Assembly (NCBI RefSeq): GCF_025961315.1
Contig: NZ_JAOQNK010000001.1
Span: forward strand, 4,278,001 to 4,342,000
Source of the DNA: Sphingobacterium kitahiroshimense
GTDB taxonomy: Bacteria; Bacteroidota; Bacteroidia; Sphingobacteriales; Sphingobacteriaceae
Direction of reading: 5' to 3'
DNA length: 64,000 bases
The position numbers were made by a program, and so were the translations under genes. Below are positions 9,369 through 17,955 of this stretch, one piece after another. Under the pieces are notes generated by a model. It did not search any database. It saw only the letters and a list, made by a program, of their open reading frames with translations, and was not told the DNA's origin. How positions within the stretch are numbered: the stretch's first letter is position 1; each line of letters opens with the position of its first letter.

Positions 9369-10151
9369 TTAAATCATTCCTTCGAAAACAAATGTGGCAG
9401 GGCCCTTCAGGTAAACTTCTGTAAAGGAAGTTCCGTCTTTAAGAAAGGAAATATACAATTGACCTCCTAATACACGGATAGGTATTGTTATTTGTCCATT
9501 TAGATTTTCGTGAAGAGCTATAGTCATCGCTGCTGCAGTTGCTCCGGTGCCACAAGCAAATGTTTCATCTTCAACACCTCGTTCAAATGTACGTAAGAAA
9601 TATCCGGAGTCGCCTTCTTTTTCGATAAAATTGACGTTGATACCCTCTGTTTTGTAGATCTCATTGTTTCGAATCTCATAACCTGCCTTGAAAACATCTA
9701 AATCAACCAGATTATGCATAAACTTAATATAGTGAGGGGAGCCTGTATTGATCACGTATGCCTCTCCATCACGGCTTATTTCTTGAACATCAATCATCTG
9801 CAGGTCAATCAAATTATTTTCTAAATTGGCATGATGACTTCCGTCTACTGCCAAAAAGTCAGTTTTGTCAGATATTAATTTGAGATCTCTAGCAAATGCA
9901 ACAATACACCGGCCCCCATTGCCACACATAGTTCCTTCTCGTCCATCCGAATTGTAATAAATCATCTCAAAATCAAAGTTTTCTTTTTCTTGCAATAACA
10001 TCAGGCCATCTGCACCGATACCAAATCTTCGGTCACAAAGCTTTTGTATCAAACCCTCATTCTTACTGTCGAAATGAAGCTTTCTATTATCAATTAGAAT
10101 AAAATCATTGCCGGCGCCTTGGTATTTTGAAAATTTAATTTTTGATTCCAT
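9369..10151 (-). CDS. dapF: Diaminopimelate epimerase
   Basis: A 260-residue PLP-independent epimerase that converts LL- to meso-diaminopimelate for lysine and peptidoglycan synthesis. The protein begins MESKIKFSKYQGAGNDFILID, and both active-site cysteines are present in MCGNGGRC and FACGTGATAAA. I chose ATG 10151 rather than the in-frame ATG 10199, because the family normally starts just before KFSKYQGAGNDF and a perfect -7 box (10170-10177) lies between the two ATGs. It is divergent from the HtrA gene. Confidence 0.96.
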   Translation of the reverse strand: MESKIKFSKYQGAGNDFILIDNRKLHFDSKNEGLIQKLCDRRFGIGADGLMLLQEKENFDFEMIYYNSDGREGTMCGNGGRCIVAFARDLKLISDKTDFLAVDGSHHANLENNLIDLQMIDVQEISRDGEAYVINTGSPHYIKFMHNLVDLDVFKAGYEIRNNEIYKTEGINVNFIEKEGDSGYFLRTFERGVEDETFACGTGATAAAMTIALHENLNGQITIPIRVLGGQLYISFLKDGTSFTEVYLKGPATFVFEGMI

Positions 10152-10169
10152 TTGAGTGATTGTATCTAG

Positions 10170-10177
10170 CAAAATTA
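10170..10177 (-). promoter_or_regulatory. -7 promoter box of dapF (TAATTTTG)
   Basis: A perfect TAnnTTTG on the minus strand, 18 nt before the chosen dapF ATG. Its position rules against the upstream ATG at 10199 as the main start. Confidence 0.6.
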
Positions 10178-10285
10178 ACTTTTCTGTTACAGATAACATA
10201 GGGAAAGTTAAGTTTTGTTAAAATAGTCTTTCATAGGCTTTAATTAACATTTTTTAACGTGTCTAATTTGCAGAGAATATTGAAA

Positions 10286-10301
10286 TGGTACTAGATTTGA
10301 A
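10286..10301 (+). promoter_or_regulatory. Sigma-54-like -24/-12 element upstream of the HtrA protease
   Basis: TGGTAC, a 5-nt spacer, then TTGAA matches the sigma-54 consensus TGGCAC-N5-TTGCW with C-to-T in the -24 half and C-to-A in the -12 half. It would place transcription start near 10312, about 80 nt before the ATG. A similar element lies upstream of dnaK (45321-45336). Two deviations from consensus keep confidence moderate. Confidence 0.4.
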
Positions 10302-10394
10302 AAGTATCTGTTATATTTATGTAGAATAAATTTTCGGGATAAATATCAATTTGAAGTATATCATATTTAATAAAAAATTTAGAAGCTATAGTTT

Positions 10395-11942
10395 ATGAAC
10401 AAAGTAAGTTTAACTTTATTAACAGCAGTCTTCGGTGGAGCCGTAGCCCTTGGGGGTTATAAGCTTTTTGAAAATAAAAAGTTTGAAGGAATGTCTATCG
10501 AGGACAAACAGAAAGTATATTTTGCGAACAATCCAACTGGAGTGATGTCCTCAACAGGAAATCCTGATTTTACACAAGCTGCTGCTATTGTGTCTCCGGG
10601 GGTAGTTCATATTAAAACAACATATACGAGACAAGCGCCTCAAGGTGGTGGATCGGGTTCTCCTTTCGACATGTTTGAAGAGTTTTTTGGAACACCGCAG
10701 GGCCGTGGTCGTCAACAGAGACAGGCACAACCTGTCCAAGCGTCAGGTTCTGGAGTAATAATAACAGAGGATGGTTATATTGTAACAAATAATCACGTTG
10801 TGGAGGACGCCGATAAGATTGAGGTTGTCTTGACAGATAAACGTTCCTTTGAAGCAAAAGTAATAGGTCGCGATCCAAATACGGATTTGGCCCTTCTTAA
10901 AGTGACGGGTAAAGGTTTGCCTGTCGTGAAGCTAGGGAATTCGGATAATGTCAATATCGGAGAATGGGTTTTAGCGGTAGGATATCCACTGGGATTACAG
11001 TCTACAGTAACTGCAGGTATAGTGAGTGCTAAAGGTCGTCAGATTGGGATCTTAGGTGAAAGTCAACAACAACCAAGAGGATATGGAAATCAGGACCAAC
11101 CTCCTGTGAATTCTTCAATTGAGTCTTTTATCCAGACAGATGCCGTTATTAATAGAGGTAATAGCGGGGGAGCATTGGTTAATGCACAGGGTGAGTTAAT
11201 CGGTATTAATTCAGCAATAGCATCACCAACAGGGGTTTATGCTGGATATGGTTTTGCAATACCAGTTAATTTAGTTAAAAAAATTGTTGACGATTTTATT
11301 GAGTTTGGAAATGTTAAGCGTGGATACATTGGTATTACCTTTACTGAAATTACACCAGAGTTAGCGAAAGAAAAAGGATTTACAGATGTGAATGGTCTGT
11401 ATGTTCAAGATATCGTTAAAGGTGGAGCTGCTGAAGCTGCAGGAATTCAGAAAGCAGATTTGATTACGAAAATTAATGGTAAAGTGATTACTTCTTCGCC
11501 AGTTCTACAAGAAACAATCGGTAGATTACGTCCTGGAGATAAAGTTAAATTAACGTTTAAGCGCGATGGAAAAGAGAAAGAGGTGACGGTAACTTTAAAA
11601 GGCGAAGAAATTAATAAAGCTGCAGCTGGTGATAAATCAAGTAAAAGTGCTACCGAAATTTATAATAAGTTAGGTGCTAGCTTCATGCCTGCTTCTAGTG
11701 AGAAGAAAAAAGAATTAGGAATTAACTCAGGTGTTGTAGTGACGCAAATAAATAAAGGTGGTGTATTTGAATACTTTGGAGTAGAAAGAGGATTAGTGAT
11801 AACAGAGGTGAATGGGGTTCCAGTTAATAATGTTGATGAAATTGAAGCGGCATTAGGTAAAACAAAACGTAATATTGTAAGCTTAAAAGGAGTTCCTGAG
11901 CGTGGAAGTACTGTTATTATTAATGTTCCTATTGAATATTAA
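10395..11942 (+). CDS. HtrA/DegQ-type periplasmic serine protease
   Basis: A 515-residue Deg protease/chaperone that degrades misfolded envelope proteins. The N-terminus is an uncleaved or cleavable membrane segment (residues 4-22). The trypsin-like domain shows the triad His134 (NNHVVED), Asp164 (NTDLALL) and Ser257 (NRGNSGGAL), followed by two PDZ domains (about 300-395 and 415-510). A Gln/Gly/Arg-rich loop around residues 80-115 matches the LA loop region. It stands alone, with a terminator at 11965-11998. A sigma-54-like element upstream suggests stress control. Confidence 0.95.
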   Translation: MNKVSLTLLTAVFGGAVALGGYKLFENKKFEGMSIEDKQKVYFANNPTGVMSSTGNPDFTQAAAIVSPGVVHIKTTYTRQAPQGGGSGSPFDMFEEFFGTPQGRGRQQRQAQPVQASGSGVIITEDGYIVTNNHVVEDADKIEVVLTDKRSFEAKVIGRDPNTDLALLKVTGKGLPVVKLGNSDNVNIGEWVLAVGYPLGLQSTVTAGIVSAKGRQIGILGESQQQPRGYGNQDQPPVNSSIESFIQTDAVINRGNSGGALVNAQGELIGINSAIASPTGVYAGYGFAIPVNLVKKIVDDFIEFGNVKRGYIGITFTEITPELAKEKGFTDVNGLYVQDIVKGGAAEAAGIQKADLITKINGKVITSSPVLQETIGRLRPGDKVKLTFKRDGKEKEVTVTLKGEEINKAAAGDKSSKSATEIYNKLGASFMPASSEKKKELGINSGVVVTQINKGGVFEYFGVERGLVITEVNGVPVNNVDEIEAALGKTKRNIVSLKGVPERGSTVIINVPIEY

Positions 11943-11964
11943 TTAGATTTTAGGTTGGTTATGG

Positions 11965-11998
11965 AAAGGTGGTTTCGGAATCGAAATCACCTTTTTTT
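11965..11998 (+). terminator. Terminator after the HtrA gene
   Basis: Hairpin AAGGTGGTTTCG / CGAAATCACCTT with one G-T wobble and a 4-nt loop, followed by seven T. It lies 23 nt after the protease stop. Confidence 0.85.
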
Positions 11999-12047
11999 AG
12001 TTTATATATACCACTTATAATAGCAATATTATCATTATTTTTAAGGC

Positions 12048-12482
12048 ATGAAAATTTTAATGGTTTGTTTAGGAAATATTTGTCGCTCACCATTGGCACA
12101 TGGTATTCTGAGCCATATGGCAAAGGAAGAAGGTTTAGATTGGACAATTGAATCTGCTGGAACAGGAGACTGGCATATTGGTCAAAGCCCAGACCGTAGA
12201 TCTATCGCTGTGGCTAAAAAATATGCAGTAGATATTTCACAACAAAAGGCAATGCATTTTAATCCTAGTTTATTTGAAATCTATGATCATATTTTGGTAA
12301 TGGATCACCAAAATTATAAGGATGTCGTTGCACAGGCATCAACAAAAGAAGAAAAAGATAAAGTTGCTTTATTTTTAGTTAATGATATTGTTCCCGATCC
12401 CTATTTTGATGAAAGCTTATTTGAACCTGTTTATAAGATGATCGAAGCTCGTTGTAAAGAATTAATCAAAGCGTGGAAGTAA
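12048..12482 (+). CDS. Low-molecular-weight protein-tyrosine phosphatase
   Basis: A 144-residue phosphatase with the P-loop CLGNICRS (nucleophile Cys7, Arg13) at the N-terminus and the general-acid loop DPYFD near residue 116. Family members dephosphorylate protein tyrosine, often a cognate tyrosine kinase of polysaccharide export, but no kinase or capsule gene is nearby. The protein also resembles arsenate reductases of the same fold; no arsenic genes are in view. It appears monocistronic. Confidence 0.93.
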   Translation: MKILMVCLGNICRSPLAHGILSHMAKEEGLDWTIESAGTGDWHIGQSPDRRSIAVAKKYAVDISQQKAMHFNPSLFEIYDHILVMDHQNYKDVVAQASTKEEKDKVALFLVNDIVPDPYFDESLFEPVYKMIEARCKELIKAWK

Positions 12483-12629
12483 TAATATGAAATGTCTAGA
12501 ACCCCATATTTTCAGGAGATAGGTACATCTTGCTAATCTCGCGCTGAGATCTACTTGAGGTAAAATTGATAATCTGAATGTACTATGTTTCATATTCACA
12601 TTTATATATTAGTATATAAATTACAATTT

Positions 12630-12665
12630 ATCTAAGTTTGTCTTTATATCTAAGATTGTCTTTAT
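12630..12665 (+). repeat. Two tandem 18-bp repeats ending at a start codon
   Basis: The 18-bp unit ATCTAAGTTTGTCTTTAT (12630-12647) is followed directly by a copy with one change, GTTTG to GATTG (12648-12665); the next base is the A of the ATG at 12666. The first copy carries a perfect -7 box TAAGTTTG (12633-12640). The repeat therefore forms the whole presumed 5' leader and core promoter of the following operon. Confidence 0.85.
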
Positions 12666-13013
12666 ATGAATGCATCAGAAGTAAATAAGAAATGGGTGAT
12701 TTTGCAACATGAGATTGCACAGTCATTTGATATGGATCTACCAGATTTAAAAGTGTTTTTATTTCTGATAGGTGTCCAGGAATTAGGGAAAGGACCGCAG
12801 ACTTTTTCAAAAAGAGAAAAAGAAGAGTTGATGCATATAGCTAATTGCCGCCTTTTTAGTGCAATGGGCTTTTATGAGCTTAAGGGGTTGGACGAACAAG
12901 GATGGCCACATTGGGAATTGATTAAGCCTATTCCTAATTATACATTGCTTGAACAAGAGTTGATCATAAAATCATTGATCATTGATTATTTTCAAGAGCT
13001 AAATGTAATTTAA
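12666..13013 (+). CDS. Conserved small protein of unknown function (115 aa)
   Basis: A 115-residue soluble acidic protein with no signal peptide or membrane segment. I do not recognise a named domain. It is predicted alpha-helical, with a pattern (FLFLIGVQELGKG, KREKEELMHIANCRLFSAMG) that resembles proteins conserved in Sphingobacteria and Flavobacteria of unknown role. It lies 9 nt upstream of a cyclophilin and then an exonuclease III gene, so the three are probably co-transcribed from the promoter in the 18-bp repeats. The real status as a gene is supported by the operon spacing and good codon pattern. Confidence 0.75.
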   Translation: MNASEVNKKWVILQHEIAQSFDMDLPDLKVFLFLIGVQELGKGPQTFSKREKEELMHIANCRLFSAMGFYELKGLDEQGWPHWELIKPIPNYTLLEQELIIKSLIIDYFQELNVI

Positions 13014-13022
13014 TAAAACGTA

Positions 13023-13775
13023 ATGAAAAGAATTGTTTTAAGTTTATTTTTTTGTGCTTTATCGATCGTAGTATTTGCTGCAAAGCCTGCGTTTAAATAT
13101 GTACGTATTCAAACAGATAAAGGAGTAGTTGTTTTAAAATTGTATAATGAAACACCTAAGCATCGGGATAATTTTATCAAATTGGTGAAAGAAAACTATT
13201 TCGACAGTTTATTGTTTCATCGTGTTATACAGAATTTTATGATTCAAGGTGGAGATCCTGATTCAAAAAATGCCAAATCAGGACAACTGTTAGGTGATGG
13301 TGGTCCAAGTTATACAATTCCTTCAGAAATACAATCGGGATTATTTCATAAAAAAGGTGCTCTTGGTGCCGCACGTGACGATAATCCGGCAAAAGCTTCC
13401 TCTGCGTCACAGTTTTACATCGTACAGGGCAAGAAATTTACGAATGCAGGTCTGGATAGTTTAGAAACTTTACGAATGAAAGGCGTAAAATTTACTGAAG
13501 CACAACGCACAACTTATACAACCGTGGGTGGTACTCCGCATTTGGATGGAAATTATACGGTATTCGGAGAGCTGGTCAATGGAACGGAAGTTATCGACGC
13601 GATTGCCGCTGTAAAAACGGATAAAAATGATCGTCCTTTAACAGATGAGCGTATGTATGTTAAATTATTAACGAAAAGAGAAGCAATTAATTTGGAACGT
13701 GAATTAAAGGGTTTAAAACCTCAGAACGGTTTCTTTACAAAGATTGCAGATTTATTTTCTTCTCAAAATTATTAA
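13023..13775 (+). CDS. Exported cyclophilin-type peptidyl-prolyl isomerase
   Basis: A 250-residue cyclophilin with a signal peptide (residues 1-19, cut near FAA-KPA). The catalytic domain shows FHRVIQNFMIQGGDP and YTIPSEI; the usual Arg of FHRV and the QFYI stretch (SASQFYIVQG) are present. It catalyses cis-trans isomerisation of proline peptide bonds during folding of envelope proteins. An insertion of about 30 residues (DSLETLRMKGVKFTEAQRTT region) separates QFYIVQG from the LDGNYTVFGELVNG segment, as in other Bacteroidota homologues. It is the middle gene of a three-gene operon. Confidence 0.94.
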   Translation: MKRIVLSLFFCALSIVVFAAKPAFKYVRIQTDKGVVVLKLYNETPKHRDNFIKLVKENYFDSLLFHRVIQNFMIQGGDPDSKNAKSGQLLGDGGPSYTIPSEIQSGLFHKKGALGAARDDNPAKASSASQFYIVQGKKFTNAGLDSLETLRMKGVKFTEAQRTTYTTVGGTPHLDGNYTVFGELVNGTEVIDAIAAVKTDKNDRPLTDERMYVKLLTKREAINLERELKGLKPQNGFFTKIADLFSSQNY

Positions 13776-13793
13776 GCTTCAAAAAAGATTACT

Positions 13794-14558
13794 GTGAAAA
13801 TAGTTACTTATAACGTCAATGGTTTACGAGCGGCCATAAAAAAAGATTGGTTAGGTTGGGTAAAGGAAGTAAATGCAGATGTTATATGTTTGCAGGAGAT
13901 AAAAGCGACTCCCGATCAAATTCCTGAAATAGCATTGCTGGAACAGCTCGGTTATGAACATTATTGGTATCCTGCTCAGAAAAAAGGATATAGTGGTACC
14001 GCTATATTTACTAGAATAACACCAAAACATGTTGAGTATGGATGTGGACATGAGGATTATGACTTTGAGGGACGAATTATTCGTGCAGATTTTGATGATT
14101 TGTCCATCATGAGTACTTATTTTCCTTCAGGCACCACGGGAGATATCCGACAAGATTTTAAGTATCGGTTTCTTGCAGATTTTCAGGATTATTCGAATCA
14201 GTTACTACAGGAAAAGCCTAATTTAATTGTATGTGGTGATTATAATATCTGTCACCGTCCGATTGATATTCACAATCCGAAATCAAATGCTAACTCTTCA
14301 GGTTTTTTACCAGAGGAAAGGGAGTGGATGGAAAATTTTATAAACTCAGGGTATATTGACTCTTTCCGTCACTTAAATCCAGATCCGCATCACTACAGCT
14401 GGTGGAGTTATCGTGCAGGAGCACGTGCTAGAAATTTAGGTTGGCGTATTGACTATAATATGGTATCAAATGCTTTAGCAGATCGAATCGAATCGGCTAC
14501 AATATTAAATCAGGCGGTACATTCTGATCACTGTCCAGTTGTCCTTAACTTAAAATAA
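13794..14558 (+). CDS. Exodeoxyribonuclease III / AP endonuclease
   Basis: A 254-residue member of the ExoIII (Xth/ExoA) family, which cuts at abasic sites and removes 3' blocks in base-excision repair. Metal and catalytic motifs are visible: NVNGLRAA, LQEIKA, GDYNICHRP, WRIDYN and HSDHCPVV at the C-terminus. The start codon is GTG (13794), 18 nt after the cyclophilin stop, so it is co-transcribed. A strong bidirectional terminator follows. Confidence 0.96.
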   Translation: MKIVTYNVNGLRAAIKKDWLGWVKEVNADVICLQEIKATPDQIPEIALLEQLGYEHYWYPAQKKGYSGTAIFTRITPKHVEYGCGHEDYDFEGRIIRADFDDLSIMSTYFPSGTTGDIRQDFKYRFLADFQDYSNQLLQEKPNLIVCGDYNICHRPIDIHNPKSNANSSGFLPEEREWMENFINSGYIDSFRHLNPDPHHYSWWSYRAGARARNLGWRIDYNMVSNALADRIESATILNQAVHSDHCPVVLNLK

Positions 14559-14622
14559 TACTATGTCGAAGCAGTAGCTTCCATATTTAATGATGGAATA
14601 AGTTTATCGTCATTTACAACAC

Positions 14623-14663
14623 AAAAGAAAAGGCCCTAATTCTTTATTAGGGCCTTTTCTTTT
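14623..14663. terminator. Bidirectional terminator between exonuclease III and Mrp genes
   Basis: Two perfectly complementary 18-nt arms (AAAAGAAAAGGCCCTAAT and complement) around a 5-nt loop, with A-rich left and T-rich right flanks. It serves both convergent genes. Confidence 0.92.
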
Positions 14664-14679
14664 TATACGATATAAGTTG

Positions 14680-15741
14680 CTATCTAACAGCTTGTATAAT
14701 AGACAACTGTTGTGCTACTTTTTCAGCGATTGCTATAAATGCTTTGGTTGTTGGATCTTCTTCATCAATAGCGATTGGAAAACCGTTATCTCCGGCATCA
14801 GAAATCCCCTTTAATAAAGGAATCTCCCCTAAGAAAGGTATTTTGTATTCTTCTGCTAGCCTTGTTCCTCCACCTTTACCAAATATGTAATATTTGTTTT
14901 CAGGTAATTCTGCTGGTGTGAAGTACGCCATGTTCTCCACGATACCCAGCAATGGGATATTGATAGAGTCCATTAGAAACATTCCCATACCTTTAATAGC
15001 ATCAGCTAGTGCTACATGCTGTGGTGTCGTTACAATGACTGCACCTGCAATAGGATAGTTTTGGGCAACAGTGATATGGATATCTCCGGTTCCTGGTGGC
15101 ATATCGATCACTAAATAATCTAAATCACCCCAATCAGTGTCATTCAATAATTGTTTGATAGCCGATGTTGCCATTGGACCTCTCCATGGAATAGGCTGAT
15201 TTGGATCTGTGAAAAATCCGATCGATAACAATTTGATACCAAACTTTTCTATAGGCTGTATTTTAACAGTACCATCTTCATGTTGTACAGATTGAGGTTT
15301 TTCACCTTCTAAGCCAAACATAATTGGAAGGGAAGGGCCATAGATATCGGCATCTAAAAGTCCTGTTTTTGCACCTTTAGCATGTAATGATAAGGCTAGG
15401 TTTGCAGCAACAGTCGATTTACCCACACCACCTTTTCCCGAAGAAACAAGGATGATGTTTTTAATTCCTAAAAGTTGATTTCCTTCTTTACCTAATACAC
15501 GTGAGGTCATGTGAACATCTACTGCAATATTCTTGTCAATAAAATGCGCAATAGCATTGCGACAAGCATGTTCTATATGATCCTTAAGTGGGCATGCTGG
15601 AGTTGTTAAAACAACTTCGAAAGATACTTTTTGATCTTCAATCACAATATTCTGAATCATATTGAGCGTAACCAAATCTTTTTTCAAATCTGGCTCTTCG
15701 ACATATGATAATGCTTCTAGTACTTGTTCTTTGGTTATCAT
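14680..15741 (-). CDS. Mrp/ApbC/NBP35-family P-loop ATPase (Fe-S carrier)
   Basis: A 353-residue protein with an N-terminal MIP18/DUF59 domain (about 1-85, with TTPACPLKD) and a MinD-like ATPase domain. The deviant Walker A SSGKGGVGKST lies at about 101-111. The family loads or carries [4Fe-4S] clusters. The CxxC pair that normally holds the bridging cluster near the C-terminal third is absent here: the corresponding segment reads NMAYFTPAELPENKYYIFGK. The remaining cysteines are in the DUF59 domain. The gene is monocistronic, with a -7 box at 15772-15779. Confidence 0.93.
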   Translation of the reverse strand: MITKEQVLEALSYVEEPDLKKDLVTLNMIQNIVIEDQKVSFEVVLTTPACPLKDHIEHACRNAIAHFIDKNIAVDVHMTSRVLGKEGNQLLGIKNIILVSSGKGGVGKSTVAANLALSLHAKGAKTGLLDADIYGPSLPIMFGLEGEKPQSVQHEDGTVKIQPIEKFGIKLLSIGFFTDPNQPIPWRGPMATSAIKQLLNDTDWGDLDYLVIDMPPGTGDIHITVAQNYPIAGAVIVTTPQHVALADAIKGMGMFLMDSINIPLLGIVENMAYFTPAELPENKYYIFGKGGGTRLAEEYKIPFLGEIPLLKGISDAGDNGFPIAIDEEDPTTKAFIAIAEKVAQQLSIIQAVR

Positions 15742-15771
15742 CTGATATATGGATGCATGTATATTAAACTA

Positions 15772-15779
15772 CAAATTTA
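15772..15779 (-). promoter_or_regulatory. -7 promoter box of the Mrp gene (TAAATTTG)
   Basis: A perfect TAnnTTTG on the minus strand, 30 nt upstream of the ATG. I see no clear -33 TTTG. Confidence 0.55.
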
Positions 15780-15882
15780 CTGAATGATAAATTAAAACTT
15801 GTCATAAAGATGTTTTTAATGATATTAAGATTTAATTTTTACATTTGAGTATTCAAAATCGAGTGTGATACGTTGTTATAAT

Positions 15883-17955
15883 ATGTCCAATAATCTTAAG
15901 ACCCTTCTTCGCTCCAAGAAAATGCGAATCTTGTACATTGTATTAGGAGTTATTTCTATATTTATAGTAGCAGGAGGTGTATTCGCATATCAAAAAAGAG
16001 ACGGTATCTTGTTGTCTGCAATCAACAAGGCAAAAGAAAAACTTGCGACCAAGTATGACTTGGACCTTAAAATCCAATATTATTCTTTTAAAGGCCTATC
16101 AGCTGTTCAGTTTCAGAATATTATTTTGCAACCTAAAGGTAAAGAGCAATTGGCCCATATTCAGGATCTGACTGTATCTATTCGAATATTTCCATTACTA
16201 TTCGGTGATGTCAAATTAGGTCAGATCTTAATGAACAATAGTGCGGTCACTTTGATTAAGAAAGATTCGACAAGTAATTACGATTTCCTATTCAAGAAAA
16301 AAAATAGAGATAGCACAGCTAATGATAAAGCTGAAACTAATTTTGCAGAACTGGCCGATCGTATGCTAAAGAGCGTATTCTTTAAAATTCCAAAGGATAT
16401 GGATTTACAGAATTTCGAAATATCCTATCAGGATGATAGCACTTCACAGCGTATCTCAATTCCTGAGGCAGAAATCTCAGGTGGAGATCTTAAAACAAAA
16501 TTCCTGTTGAATGATCATGAAGCTGTCTGGAATCTAGAGGGCACAGTCAATCCTGATGGGAAGGAAATGTATCTCCGGTTGTTTTCTGATGCAAAAGATG
16601 TAGAGCTACCATTGTTACGACGAAAATTTGGTTTAAGAGCAAGTTTTGATGCGTTGACATTTCGTTTAAATAAGGTCGATCGTAAAAATAAAGAGTTATT
16701 GTCGCTATCTGGTGAATGGGGGTTTGAGAATTTGAAATTGAATCATTGGCGTATTTCAGATAAAGATGTTCTTTTTCCTGAAGGTTTAATGAGTGGTATT
16801 CTTAATATTGGAAAAACATCTGTTGAAATTGATAAGGAAAGTAAGGTTAAGGTTAAAGAGTTTGAATTTAGTCCTTATGTAAAATATGTGCATAAACCTG
16901 ATAAACAATTAGAACTGGCCATTCATACCGATCGAATTGAGGCTCAAAAGTTTTTTGATGCCATACCTCAAGGGTTATTTCATTCTTTAGAAGGTATACG
17001 TGTTTCCGGACATATGCAATATGATTTAAATTTTGCATTGAACTTTAAGAAACCGAATGAAGTGATCTTTACATCTAAAATGGATGATAAAGATTTAAAA
17101 ATAGAAAAATGGGGTAATGCTAATATTCAAGAATTAAATACAGCATTTACCTACATTGCCTATGAGAAAGGAGAGCCCATGAGAACGATAGTACTTGGCC
17201 CTCAGAATAAAGATTTTACACCTTTAGATCAGATTTCAAGGTATATGCAGATATCCTTAATCAATACGGAAGATCCATTCTTTTTTTCTCATAACGGTTT
17301 TCAAGAAGAGGCTTTTCGTTTATCAATTGCTACAAATTTAAAGGAGAAAAAATTTAAACGTGGAGCAAGCACAATTTCGATGCAACTTGTGAAAAACGTG
17401 TTTTTGAACCGTAATAAAACGGTAGTAAGAAAGGTAGAAGAGATTATTTTAGTCTGGTTGATGGAGTCTTCTAAACAAGTCAGTAAGAAACGACTTTATG
17501 AAGTGTATTTGAATGTCATAGAGTGGGGGAATAATGTTTATGGTATTACAGAAGCATCTCGTTATTACTTTGGTAAAAAACCTGCAGATTTAAATTTAGG
17601 TGAAAGTATCTTTTTGTCTAGTATTGTACCTCGACCTAAGACGGGTTTATATTCTTTTGACTGGACAGGCCATCTGAAGTCAAATATGATCCGCTATTTT
17701 AATACCTATGGCAACATCATGGTTAAGACAAAGCAGATTGGAGTAGACTCTACGGTGTCTAATTATGGTTTTTATCAAGTCGAGTTGGTGCCACATCTTC
17801 GATCGGCAAGACCTGCATTTTTTGATTCAGTACAAACAGATACATTGGATCTAGAAGAGGGAGAAGATAATTTTCTAAACTTAGATGAGACAACGGAAGC
17901 CCACAAGCGATCTCTTTTTGATAAATTATTAGGGCGAAATAAAGAAGAAAAATAA
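15883..17955 (+). CDS. GT51 peptidoglycan transglycosylase with long periplasmic N-terminal region
   Basis: A 690-residue protein from ATG 15883; a GTG 18 nt upstream is possible but less likely. A membrane anchor (about residues 15-36) is followed by about 400 residues of beta-rich sequence resembling AsmA/YhdP-like domains. Then comes a GT51 glycosyltransferase: catalytic Glu463 in NTEDPFFFSHNGF, RGASTISMQLVKN, and the second Glu segment KVEEIILVWLME with YLNVIEWG. It polymerises lipid II into glycan chains. There is no transpeptidase domain, so it is monofunctional. It is directly joined (0 nt) to hpt downstream. Confidence 0.88.
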   Translation: MSNNLKTLLRSKKMRILYIVLGVISIFIVAGGVFAYQKRDGILLSAINKAKEKLATKYDLDLKIQYYSFKGLSAVQFQNIILQPKGKEQLAHIQDLTVSIRIFPLLFGDVKLGQILMNNSAVTLIKKDSTSNYDFLFKKKNRDSTANDKAETNFAELADRMLKSVFFKIPKDMDLQNFEISYQDDSTSQRISIPEAEISGGDLKTKFLLNDHEAVWNLEGTVNPDGKEMYLRLFSDAKDVELPLLRRKFGLRASFDALTFRLNKVDRKNKELLSLSGEWGFENLKLNHWRISDKDVLFPEGLMSGILNIGKTSVEIDKESKVKVKEFEFSPYVKYVHKPDKQLELAIHTDRIEAQKFFDAIPQGLFHSLEGIRVSGHMQYDLNFALNFKKPNEVIFTSKMDDKDLKIEKWGNANIQELNTAFTYIAYEKGEPMRTIVLGPQNKDFTPLDQISRYMQISLINTEDPFFFSHNGFQEEAFRLSIATNLKEKKFKRGASTISMQLVKNVFLNRNKTVVRKVEEIILVWLMESSKQVSKKRLYEVYLNVIEWGNNVYGITEASRYYFGKKPADLNLGESIFLSSIVPRPKTGLYSFDWTGHLKSNMIRYFNTYGNIMVKTKQIGVDSTVSNYGFYQVELVPHLRSARPAFFDSVQTDTLDLEEGEDNFLNLDETTEAHKRSLFDKLLGRNKEEK

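Noticed and set aside
10152..10199. Upstream ATG of dapF giving 16 extra residues
   Set aside because: The extra residues do not fit the family start, and a perfect -7 box lies between the two ATGs.
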